DNA from: Variovorax gossypii
Lineage (GTDB): Bacteria; Pseudomonadota; Gammaproteobacteria; Burkholderiales; Burkholderiaceae_C
Assembly (NCBI RefSeq): GCF_003965815.1
Contig: NZ_RXOE01000002.1
Span: forward strand, 124,001 to 188,000
Direction: 5' to 3'
Length of the DNA: 64,000 nucleotides
This document shows positions 45,506 to 52,745 of the stretch, one piece after another. Position 1 is the stretch's first letter, and the number at the start of each line of letters is the position of its first letter. The notes beneath the pieces were generated by a model. It worked only from the letters and a program-made list of their open reading frames with translations. It searched no databases and was not told where the DNA came from. A program made the position numbers and the translations under genes.

Positions 45506-46222
45506 TCAGAAAGCCTTGGTGCGGCGCCAGCTCGCGCTGAACCGCTGGTGGAACTTGTCCATGTGCTCGTGCATGGCGCTGCGCGCGGCAGCCGGGTCGC
45601 GCGCGGCGATGGCGTCGAGGATCAGCTCGTGCTCGCCGATGGCCGCCTGCCACGACTCCATGGTCTCGAAGTAATCGATCATCCGGGCGAAGATCGGCCC
45701 GTGCCGCGACTCCCAGAAGCCCTGCACCGTCTCGGTCAGCACCACGTTGTCGCAGGCGTTGACGATGGCCAGGTGGAAGGCCCGGTCGCCCTCGTGGGGC
45801 ACTTCGTTGCGCGCGGCCATGTCGCGCATCATGCGGATGGCGCGGCGCATGGCGTCCACGTCCTTGCGCTTGCCGTGCTGGGCCGCAGTGGCGGCGGTCT
45901 CGCCTTCCACCAGGCGGCGTGCGCGGATGATTTCCAGCGGCCCCCATTCGATGCCGGCCGCGCCATTGGCGGGCGGGGGCGTGCGCTGCGAGCGGTCGAG
46001 CACGTACACGCCCGAGCCGGTGCGCACCTCGACCCAGCCTTCCACCTCCAGCGCGATCAGCGCCTCGCGCACCGACGGCCGGCTCACGCCCAGCTGCCGG
46101 GCGAGGTCTCGCTCGGCGGGAATGCGCGCGCCCACCGCGAATTCGCCCTTGCCGATGAGCTCGCGCAACTGTTCGGCAATCTGGCGGTAGAGGCGCTGGG
46201 GTTCGAGGGTCTGGATCGGCAC
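45506..46222 (-). CDS. FadR/GntR-family transcriptional regulator
   Basis: The 238-residue regulator has a GntR winged helix (about 5-75: LYRQIAEQLRELI, PAERDLARQLGVSRPSVREAL) and an FCD ligand domain (about 90-225) with the Asp/His metal ligands. GTG 46222 is taken because the domain begins there, although the preceding bases are not SD-like; the frame is open to 46366. It reads divergently from the SDR gene, with an inverted repeat between. Likely a repressor released by a sugar-acid intermediate. Confidence 0.85.
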   Translation of the reverse strand: MPIQTLEPQRLYRQIAEQLRELIGKGEFAVGARIPAERDLARQLGVSRPSVREALIALEVEGWVEVRTGSGVYVLDRSQRTPPPANGAAGIEWGPLEIIRARRLVEGETAATAAQHGKRKDVDAMRRAIRMMRDMAARNEVPHEGDRAFHLAIVNACDNVVLTETVQGFWESRHGPIFARMIDYFETMESWQAAIGEHELILDAIAARDPAAARSAMHEHMDKFHQRFSASWRRTKAF

Positions 46223-46275
46223 GGAGCGGAGGAGAGGGTGGGGAAAGAGAGACGAAAAAGGGGTTAAGGGTTGTC

Positions 46276-46306
46276 CTGAATTGGCCAAGTGGTAAGGCCA
46301 ATTCAG
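46276..46306. promoter_or_regulatory. Perfect 11-bp inverted repeat, predicted operator of the GntR regulator
   Basis: CTGAATTGGCC (46276-46286) is repeated inverted as GGCCAATTCAG (46296-46306) around a 9-bp spacer, midway between the divergent gntR and SDR genes. AATTGG/CCAATT half-sites are also used by FadR-subfamily regulators such as PdhR. The rest of the 218-bp gap (46223-46440) shows no ORF of its own. Confidence 0.6.
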
Positions 46307-46440
46307 AATACGCCATATCGCCCGCACCATCATCGGGCCTAACCCGAGGACACGGCCCCAGGACATGGCCCGAGGAGACGCCCCATGAGATCGAACGGAA
46401 AGACCGCACGGGTCGCCGCCGCCGGGCAGGGCATCGCTGC

Positions 46441-47199
46441 ATGAACCAGCTCGACTTCAACGGCCGCCACGCGGTCGTCACCGGTGGTGCCACGGGGCTG
46501 GGCTTCGGCATCGCGCAGCGGCTCATCGCCTCTGGCGGCAGCGTCACGTTGTGGGACCGCGACGAGGAGGCCGCCGCGAAGGCCGCCGAATCGCTGGGCC
46601 CCAGGGCCTTCGCGCTGAAGGTCGACGTGTCGCAGCAGCCTTCGGTCGCCGGGGCAGTGGCGGCCACGCTGGCGCACGCGCCGCGCATCGACGCGCTGGT
46701 CAACAGCGCCGGCATCACCGGCCCCAACACGAAGCTGTGGGATTACCCCGTGGACGCCTGGCGCCAGGTGATGGAGGTCAACATCAACGGCGTGTTCCTG
46801 TGCTGCCGCGAGGTGGTGGCGCAGATGCGCACGCAGGGCGACGGCGGCGGCTATGGCCGCATCGTCAACATCGCCTCGGTGGCCGGCAAGGACGGCAACC
46901 CCAACGCCAGCGCCTACAGCGCGAGCAAGGCGGCCGTCATCGGCCTGACCAAGTCGCTCGGCAAGGAGCTGGCCGATACCGGCATCCGCGTGAACTGCGT
47001 GACGCCCGCGGCGGTGAAGACGGCCATCTTCGAGCAGATGACGCCCGAGCACATCGCCTTCATGCTCTCGAAGATTCCCATGGGCCGCTTCGGCACGGTG
47101 GAAGAGGTGGCCGCGATGGTCGGCTGGCTCTGCACCGAAGACTGTTCGTTCTCCACCGGCGCGGTCTTCGACCTCTCCGGCGGGCGCTCCACGTATTGA
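46441..47199 (+). CDS. SDR oxidoreductase, probable 2-keto-3-deoxy-sugar-acid 4-dehydrogenase
   Basis: The 252-residue classical SDR has VVTGGATGLGFGIAQRL, LWDRDEEAA (Asp after beta2, NAD preference), VNSAGITGP, the catalytic Ser in NIASVAGKDG and YSASKAAVIGLTKSL. Followed by an FAH-fold hydrolase, this matches the pair that oxidises a 2-keto-3-deoxy acid at C4 and then cleaves the diketo acid in non-phosphorylating rhamnose, fucose or pentose pathways. A sugar 1-dehydrogenase role is the alternative. Confidence 0.82.
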   Translation: MNQLDFNGRHAVVTGGATGLGFGIAQRLIASGGSVTLWDRDEEAAAKAAESLGPRAFALKVDVSQQPSVAGAVAATLAHAPRIDALVNSAGITGPNTKLWDYPVDAWRQVMEVNINGVFLCCREVVAQMRTQGDGGGYGRIVNIASVAGKDGNPNASAYSASKAAVIGLTKSLGKELADTGIRVNCVTPAAVKTAIFEQMTPEHIAFMLSKIPMGRFGTVEEVAAMVGWLCTEDCSFSTGAVFDLSGGRSTY

Positions 47200-47233
47200 T
47201 CAATTTCAATGCACTGAAAACTGAAAGGAAAGC

Positions 47234-48082
47234 ATGAAACTCGTCCGCTACGGCAACCCCGGCAAGGAAAAACCCGGCCTCATCGACGACAACGGCCAGC
47301 TGCGCGACCTGAGCGCCGTCGTCAAGGACATCGGCCCCGAGCAGCTCGGCGATGCCGCCCTCGCCAAGCTGCGCAAGCAGAAGATCGACAAGCTGCCGCT
47401 GGTCAAGGGCAAGCCGCGCTTCGGCAGCCCGGTGGCGAACGTGGGCAAGTTCATCGCCATCGGCCTGAACTACGCGGACCACGCGGCCGAATCCGGCCTG
47501 CCGGTGCCCAAGGAGCCCGTGGTGTTCACCAAGGCCAACAGCTGCATCCAGGGCCCGAACGACCCGGTGATGCTGCCCAAGGGCTCGGTCAAGACCGACT
47601 GGGAAGTCGAGCTCGGCGTGGTCATCGGCACTCGCGCGCGCTACGTGCCGCAGAAGAGCGCGCTCGACTACGTGGCCGGCTACTGCACCATCAACGACAT
47701 CAGCGAGCGCGAATACCAGATCGAGCGCGGCGGCACCTGGGACAAGGGCAAGGGCTGCGACACCTTCGGCCCCATTGGCCCCTGGCTGGTGACGCGCGAC
47801 GAAGTGCCCAACCCGCAGAAGCTCGCGATGTGGCTCGACCTGAACGGCCAGCGCGTGCAGACCGGCAGCACCAAGACCATGATCTTCACCGTGGCCAAGA
47901 TCGTGAGCTACGTGAGCCAGTTCATGACGCTGATGCCGGGCGACGTCATCACCACCGGCACGCCCCCGGGCGTGGGCATGGGCATGAAGCCGCCGCTCTT
48001 CCTGAAGAAGGGCGACGTGATGACGCTGGGCATCGAAGGCCTGGGCGACCAGCGCCAGGAAGTGATTCCCTTCAAGCTCTGA
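47234..48082 (+). CDS. FAH-family hydrolase, 2,4-diketo-3-deoxy-acid hydrolase type
   Basis: The 282-residue protein starts MKLVRYGNPGKEKPG with an AAGGAA ribosome site. It carries the FAH metal-site motifs: IGLNYADHAAESG, PVVFTKANSC, DWEVELGVVIG, and GDVITTGTPPGVGMG. It resembles L-2,4-diketo-3-deoxyrhamnonate hydrolase, which yields pyruvate plus lactate. It follows the SDR by 34 bp, in the order expected for the last two pathway steps. Confidence 0.85.
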   Translation: MKLVRYGNPGKEKPGLIDDNGQLRDLSAVVKDIGPEQLGDAALAKLRKQKIDKLPLVKGKPRFGSPVANVGKFIAIGLNYADHAAESGLPVPKEPVVFTKANSCIQGPNDPVMLPKGSVKTDWEVELGVVIGTRARYVPQKSALDYVAGYCTINDISEREYQIERGGTWDKGKGCDTFGPIGPWLVTRDEVPNPQKLAMWLDLNGQRVQTGSTKTMIFTVAKIVSYVSQFMTLMPGDVITTGTPPGVGMGMKPPLFLKKGDVMTLGIEGLGDQRQEVIPFKL

Positions 48083-48177
48083 GCCCGGCCGGCTCATGGC
48101 CATGGCGCGGCGCACCCACGCGTGTGCGCCGCGTCCCTCCCGAAGAATTTCAAGAACAACGGTGGTGGAGACAGACG

Positions 48178-49170
48178 ATGAGACGGTTGGTGATGAAGGC
48201 GCTCGTGCTGGGCGCAGGGTTGATCGCGGGCGCGACGAGCATCCAGGCCGCGCCGGTCACGCTCAAGTGGGCGCATGGCTACGAGACCAGCGAGCCGTTC
48301 CACACGCAGGCCGAGGCCATGGCGCAGAAGATCAAGGCGGCCACCGCGGGGCGCGTCGAGATCCAGATCTTTCCGGCCAGCGCGCTCGGCGGTGAGGCCG
48401 ACTACAGCAAGAAACTCGCCTCCGGCGAGATCGACATGGCCTACATCGGCCTCAACGTGCTCTCGCGCGACTACGCGCCGCTGGGTGTGGTGGGCTTTCC
48501 CTTCCTGTTCACCGACCCCGACCACGTGCGCCGCTTTCTCGTGAGCCCGGTGTTCGACGAGCTGCGCAAGGGCTACGAGACGCAGAGCCGCAACCACCTG
48601 ATGGCCGCCATCTACTACGGCGCACGGCACGTCACCTCGAACAAGCCGGTCAACGCGCCGAAGGACATGCAGGGCCTGAAGCTGCGCGTGCCGGACGCAC
48701 CCACCTACAAGCTCTTCGCGAAGAGCATGGGCGCCACCGCCACGCCGATGCCCTTCGCCAAGGTGTACGACGCGCTCAAGAGCGGCGAGATCGACGCGCA
48801 GGAGAACCCGCTGCCGACCATCCTCGCGAAGAAGTTCTACGAGGTGCAGAAGAGCGTCACGCTCACGGGCCACATGTACGACATGCTCGGCATCGTGATC
48901 TCGCCCGGCGCGCTGCAGCGCATGAGCGAGAGCGATCGCACCATCGTGAATGACGTCATCCGCAAGGACGCCGTGTGGGCCAGCGTGCAGATCATCGCGC
49001 GCGAACTCGTGGCCGAAGGCAAGCTGGGCGAGACCGGCATCAAGGTGATCCGGCCCGACCGGTCGGGCTTCGTCGAGGCGGCGCTGAAGACCGTGTCGCC
49101 GGCGGAGCTGCAGGCGCGGCCCGGCGACTACGAGAAGATCCGCGACCTGGTGAAACCCGGGACGCATTGA
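48178..49170 (+). CDS. TRAP transporter substrate-binding protein (DctP-type)
   Basis: The 330-residue periplasmic protein has a signal peptide (about 1-25, ending IQAAP) and the DctP fold: KWAHGYETSEPFHTQAEAMA, the binding Arg region GLKLRVPDAPTYK, GEIDAQENPLPTI. GGTGGAG lies upstream of ATG 48178. No DctQ or DctM membrane genes lie beside it, so it must use membrane subunits encoded elsewhere. It likely brings in the sugar acid degraded by the surrounding enzymes. Confidence 0.88.
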   Translation: MRRLVMKALVLGAGLIAGATSIQAAPVTLKWAHGYETSEPFHTQAEAMAQKIKAATAGRVEIQIFPASALGGEADYSKKLASGEIDMAYIGLNVLSRDYAPLGVVGFPFLFTDPDHVRRFLVSPVFDELRKGYETQSRNHLMAAIYYGARHVTSNKPVNAPKDMQGLKLRVPDAPTYKLFAKSMGATATPMPFAKVYDALKSGEIDAQENPLPTILAKKFYEVQKSVTLTGHMYDMLGIVISPGALQRMSESDRTIVNDVIRKDAVWASVQIIARELVAEGKLGETGIKVIRPDRSGFVEAALKTVSPAELQARPGDYEKIRDLVKPGTH

Positions 49171-49204
49171 GGCTCTCCGCCGCCTGTCTGCGATCATCCG
49201 TCGC

Positions 49205-50032
49205 ATGCAGGTGCCCCCGGTCCATCGCTGCCAGGTCTTCGGCTCCCCGTGGGAGGGCGTCTACGGCACGTCCATCGACAGCGCGCTGCACTACGGCCGG
49301 CACTGGCACGCGACCTACGGGCTGGGCCTGCTCGAGCAGGGCGCCCAGAGCTCGGCCAGCGGGCGCGGCAAGGTCGATGCGTATGCGGGCGACCTGATCA
49401 CCACCAATCCCGGCGAGGTGCATGACGGGCAGCCGCTGGGCGGGCCCTCGAGGCGCTGGCGCATGGTGTATCTCGATCCGGGCGTGATGGAGGGCATCAG
49501 GGGCGACGCTGGTCCGGAAGTCGAGTTCACGCGGCCTGTGCTCAAGGACGCCCGGCTGCGCCACACGCTGCAGCGGCTGTTCGTGCGACTCGACGCATGG
49601 CACGCCGACAAGGAGGGCAGTGCGGAAGAACTGGCCTGCGAGGAGTCTCTGGTCGAGGTCTGCGGCCTGCTGCTCGAAGCGCATTCCACGAGGCCGCCAC
49701 CGCCTTCATCCACGGCCGGCGGCGACATGCGACGCTTGCGCGAGCGGCTGGCCGACGACCTGCACGAGCCGCCGAAGCTTTCGGATCTTGCCGCGATGGC
49801 TGGCCTCAGCCGCTACCAGGTGCTGCGCCGTTTCGAGAAAGCCTACGGCGTGCCGCCTCACGCATGGCTGCTGCTGCAGCGCGCCGAGCGCGCACGAGGC
49901 CTGATTCGCCGCGGCACGGGCCTCGCCGACGCCGCAGCCGCCAGCGGCTTTGCCGACCAGAGCCACATGACGCGCATCTTCGCGCGTCACTTCGGCTTCA
50001 CGCCCGGCGCGTGGCAGCGGGCCTGCCGTTAG
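49205..50032 (+). CDS. AraC-family transcriptional regulator
   Basis: The 275-residue regulator has an N-terminal cupin-like ligand domain (about 1-150, HYGRHWHATYGLGLLEQG) and a C-terminal double HTH (about 175-275: LSDLAAMAGLSRYQVLRRFEKAYG, then DAAAASGFADQSHMTRIFARHFGFTPGAW in adjacent pieces). ATG 49205 is the first Met. It follows the DctP gene by 34 bp but could serve other targets, such as amino acid exporters. Confidence 0.88.
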   Translation: MQVPPVHRCQVFGSPWEGVYGTSIDSALHYGRHWHATYGLGLLEQGAQSSASGRGKVDAYAGDLITTNPGEVHDGQPLGGPSRRWRMVYLDPGVMEGIRGDAGPEVEFTRPVLKDARLRHTLQRLFVRLDAWHADKEGSAEELACEESLVEVCGLLLEAHSTRPPPPSSTAGGDMRRLRERLADDLHEPPKLSDLAAMAGLSRYQVLRRFEKAYGVPPHAWLLLQRAERARGLIRRGTGLADAAAASGFADQSHMTRIFARHFGFTPGAWQRACR

Positions 50033-50039
50033 GCCGCGG

Positions 50040-50927
50040 TCAGCGCAGCACGCGGATCAGCTCGTCGTACACCAGCCGCACGCGCGCCGGCACCGGTGCG
50101 CGCTGCGAGCGATACACGTAGATCGGCCACGGCTCGGGCGCCTCGGCTTCCAGCACCGGAACCAGTGCGCCGGTCTTGATCTGCGGCTCGGCCAGCGAGC
50201 CGATCAGTTGCGCGAAGCCCAGGCCCGCGAGCACGGCGGCGCATTCGGAGTCGAAGTCGTCGGTGACGAAGGCCGGCGAGGTGATCGCGAGCTGCCTGTC
50301 CTTGCGGAACATCATCGGCCAGGGCCGGCCCGACTTGCGGTCGATCAGCGCGGTGAGCGGCATCGAGGCGAGCGCGTCGATCTTCTTCGGCACTCCGGTA
50401 CGCGCGATCAGCGAAGGTGCCGCCACCACGTGCAGCGCCATCCGGCCGACCGGCCGCGCGACGAAGCGAGCATCGCGCAGCGGCCCGACGCGCACGCCGA
50501 TGTCGATCTGCTCGCCGACCACGTCGGCATGCGATTCGGAAATGCGCAGGTCGAGCACCAGCCCCGGGTGCGCCGCGAGCATCGGCGCCAGCGCCCGTGG
50601 AATGAACTGGCGTCCGAAGATGCCCGGCGCCGTGACACGCACAGTGCCCTGGTGCTGCGAGAGCGCGCGGCGGTCGGTGCGATGGAAGAGCTCGTCGACG
50701 CCGTTCAGCGCGGTGCGGGCCCGCTCCAGCAGCTGCTGGCCGAAGTCCGTGAGCTGCACGCCGCGCGTGCTGCGATGGAAGAGGGGCTCGCCCAGCTCGT
50801 CTTCCAGCTCGCGCACCGCGCGTGTCACCACCTGCGGCGACACCGACAGCCGCGCGGCCGCCTCGCGGAAGTTGGCGGCATCGGCGGCGGCGCAGAACAC
50901 GCGCAGGGCTTCGAGGCGGTTGGACAT
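50040..50927 (-). CDS. LysR-family transcriptional regulator
   Basis: The 295-residue protein has an N-terminal winged HTH (LRVFCAAADAANFREAAARLSVSPQVVTRAV in adjacent pieces) and a periplasmic-binding-like effector domain (about 90-295). It is transcribed divergently from the SDR at 51054, and a T-N11-A box lies between, so it probably controls that gene and itself. Effector unknown. Confidence 0.88.
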   Translation of the reverse strand: MSNRLEALRVFCAAADAANFREAAARLSVSPQVVTRAVRELEDELGEPLFHRSTRGVQLTDFGQQLLERARTALNGVDELFHRTDRRALSQHQGTVRVTAPGIFGRQFIPRALAPMLAAHPGLVLDLRISESHADVVGEQIDIGVRVGPLRDARFVARPVGRMALHVVAAPSLIARTGVPKKIDALASMPLTALIDRKSGRPWPMMFRKDRQLAITSPAFVTDDFDSECAAVLAGLGFAQLIGSLAEPQIKTGALVPVLEAEAPEPWPIYVYRSQRAPVPARVRLVYDELIRVLR

Positions 50928-50945
50928 GGTGTGGAGAGTTCCTCT

Positions 50946-50960
50946 TTCAGGAATTCTGAA
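50946..50960. promoter_or_regulatory. LysR-type T-N11-A box
   Basis: TTCAG-GAATT-CTGAA forms a 5-bp inverted repeat with the T-N11-A spacing of LysR binding sites, 18 bp upstream of the divergent lysR start and about 93 bp before the SDR. Confidence 0.45.
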
Positions 50961-51053
50961 GTCGCGAGAGTTTCATTTACGGGAACGTGCGGATTTTCCA
51001 CACTGCATGCACTTCTTCAACACCTCGTTCAAGCCAACCGAAAGGAATTTCCC

Positions 51054-51812
51054 ATGACATCCGTTCAAGACAACATCAAGGGCAAGGTCGCCATCGTCAC
51101 CGGCGCGAGCAGCGGGCTCGGCGAATCGACGGCGCGCCACCTGGCCGCGCGCGGCGCCAAGGTGGTGCTGGCGGCGCGCCGCACCGACCGGCTCGACAAG
51201 GTCGTCGCAGAGATCCGCGAAGCCGGCGGCGAGGCCATCGCCGTGGCCACCGACGTGTCGAAGCGCGCCGACCTCGACAGCCTTGCCGCCGCCACCGTCG
51301 AGGCCTTCGGCCGCATCGACGTGCTGGTCAACAACGCCGGCGTGATGCCGCTGTCGCCCCTCGAGAAGCTCCGGGTCGACGAGTGGGATCGCACCATCGA
51401 CGTCAACATCAAGGGCGTGCTCTACGGCATCGCCGCGGTGCTGCCGCGCATGCAGGCGCAGGGCAGCGGGCACATCGTCAATGTCGCGTCCATTGCCGGG
51501 CTGAAGGTGTTCACGCCGATCGGCACCGTCTACAGCGCGACCAAGCACGCGGTGCGCGCCATCTCCGAAGGCCTGCGCGTGGAAGTGGGCAACAGCGGTG
51601 TGCGCGTGACCATCGTCTCGCCCGGCGCGGTCGAGTCGGAACTCAAGTTCGGCAGCTCCGACGCCGAGAGCGCAGCCGGCGTGAAGGCGTTCTACGAGGC
51701 CAACCAGATCCCGGCCGACTCGGTGGCGCGCGCCGTTGTCTACGCGGTGGAGCAGCCGGCCGACGTGGACATCAATGAAGTGGTGCTGCGCCCCGTGTCG
51801 CAGGAGTTCTGA
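51054..51812 (+). CDS. SDR oxidoreductase, NADP-type
   Basis: The 252-residue classical SDR has IVTGASSGLGESTARHL, AARRTDRLD (Arg pair favouring NADP), VNNAGVMPLSPL, Ser in NVASIAGLKVF and YSATKHAVRAISEGL. The YSATKHAVRAI version is common in serine/3-hydroxy-acid-type dehydrogenases of the YdfG group. ATG 51054 follows an AAAGGAA site. It stands alone, facing the divergent LysR gene. Substrate unknown. Confidence 0.85.
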   Translation: MTSVQDNIKGKVAIVTGASSGLGESTARHLAARGAKVVLAARRTDRLDKVVAEIREAGGEAIAVATDVSKRADLDSLAAATVEAFGRIDVLVNNAGVMPLSPLEKLRVDEWDRTIDVNIKGVLYGIAAVLPRMQAQGSGHIVNVASIAGLKVFTPIGTVYSATKHAVRAISEGLRVEVGNSGVRVTIVSPGAVESELKFGSSDAESAAGVKAFYEANQIPADSVARAVVYAVEQPADVDINEVVLRPVSQEF

Positions 51813-51854
51813 ACTCCGGGGCCGTACGGCCCTGAAAGGAAGAGAGAAAGAGAT

Positions 51855-51885
51855 GCGGGACGGACCCGATTGCGGTCCGTCCCGC
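51855..51885 (+). terminator. Perfect 12-bp hairpin after the SDR gene
   Basis: GCGGGACGGACC (51855-51866) pairs fully with GGTCCGTCCCGC (51874-51885) around a 7-nt loop, 43 bp after the stop. No T tract follows. A second palindrome GGGCCGTACGGCCC lies at 51819-51832. Likely the transcription end of the SDR gene. Confidence 0.55.
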
Positions 51886-51889
51886 CTCC

Positions 51890-51916
51890 ATTAACCTTCA
51901 ATAACTGAAGGTTAAT
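51890..51916. promoter_or_regulatory. 11-bp inverted repeat upstream of the TetR gene
   Basis: ATTAACCTTCA (51890-51900) is mirrored by TGAAGGTTAAT (51906-51916) around 5 bp. It is AT-rich and lies 67 bp before the tetR start, where a promoter would be. It could be an operator or a second terminator arm. Confidence 0.4.
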
Positions 51917-51949
51917 TCGCGGGCCGGAGTGCAAAGCCCTGCAAAATAG

Positions 51950-51963
51950 AACGACCGTTCGTT
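51950..51963. promoter_or_regulatory. TetR operator-like near-palindrome
   Basis: AACGACCGTTCGTT is a near-perfect palindrome of the ACGACCGTTCGT kind found before many TetR genes of acyl-CoA operons. It lies 20 bp before the tetR ATG, overlapping the likely transcription start, which suits autorepression. Confidence 0.5.
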
Positions 51964-51982
51964 TTTGCATGGAAATTCCACG

Positions 51983-52672
51983 ATGACCGCAGCAGCCGTT
52001 CCCGCCAAGCCCGCGCGCGCCGCCCAGAAGGGCCAGCAGACCAAGGCCGTCATCGTCGACGCCGCGCTGGCACTGGCCGCGCAGATCGGCCTCGAGGGGC
52101 TGTCGATCGGCGCCGTGGCCGAAATCACCAAGATGAGCAAGTCGGGCGTCTTCGCCCACTTCGGCTCGCGCGAGGAACTGCAGATCTCGGTGGTGCGCGA
52201 ATACCACGCACGCTTCGAGCAGGAAGTGTTCTTCCCCGCACTGAAGGCGCCGCGCGGCCTGCCGCGGCTGCGCGCCATGTTCGCCAACTGGATGAAGCGC
52301 ACCTCGACCGAAATCGACTCGGGCTGCATCTACATCAGCGGCGCCTCCGAATTCGACGACCGCCCGGGCCCGGTGCGCGACGCGCTGGTCGAGTCGGTCA
52401 GCATCTGGCAGGCCGCCGTGCTGCGCGCCATCGTGCAGTCGCAGAGCGAAGGCCACCTGCGCGCCGACGCCGACGAACGCCAGGTGGCGTTCGAGATCCA
52501 CGGCCTGATCCTCGCGCTGCACTACGAGGCGCGCTTCCTGCAGGTGCCCGGCTCCATCGGCCGCGCCAACGTCGGCTTCGACAATATCCTCGCGCGCGCC
52601 GCCACGCCCGACGCGCCCAAGCCTGAAGCGGCCGCCGCGCCGGCGGGCCGTCGCCTCAAGACCGTGCGCTGA
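51983..52672 (+). CDS. TetR-family regulator of the acyl-CoA operon
   Basis: The 229-residue protein has a TetR HTH (about 20-65: TKAVIVDAALALAAQIG, SIGAVAEITKMSKSGVFAHFGSRE in adjacent pieces) and a C-terminal ligand domain with a CIYISGASEFDDRPG core. ATG 51983 is chosen over a TTG six codons upstream. It precedes the acyl-CoA dehydrogenase by 73 bp and probably represses the degradation operon until an acyl-CoA binds. Confidence 0.86.
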   Translation: MTAAAVPAKPARAAQKGQQTKAVIVDAALALAAQIGLEGLSIGAVAEITKMSKSGVFAHFGSREELQISVVREYHARFEQEVFFPALKAPRGLPRLRAMFANWMKRTSTEIDSGCIYISGASEFDDRPGPVRDALVESVSIWQAAVLRAIVQSQSEGHLRADADERQVAFEIHGLILALHYEARFLQVPGSIGRANVGFDNILARAATPDAPKPEAAAAPAGRRLKTVR

Positions 52673-52745
52673 AGAAGCGCGCGGCTCGTCCCCTTTTCGT
52701 TTTCCCTTTTCTTTTTCTATCTAGCTTCGACCAGGAGAGTTCCGG

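Noticed and set aside
43916..46267. 783-codon plus-strand ORF across the sugar-acid operon, and the 741-codon one at 41100-43325
   Set aside because: Both run opposite or out of frame to clear UxaA, SMP-30, Ldh and DMT genes and have low-complexity composition.
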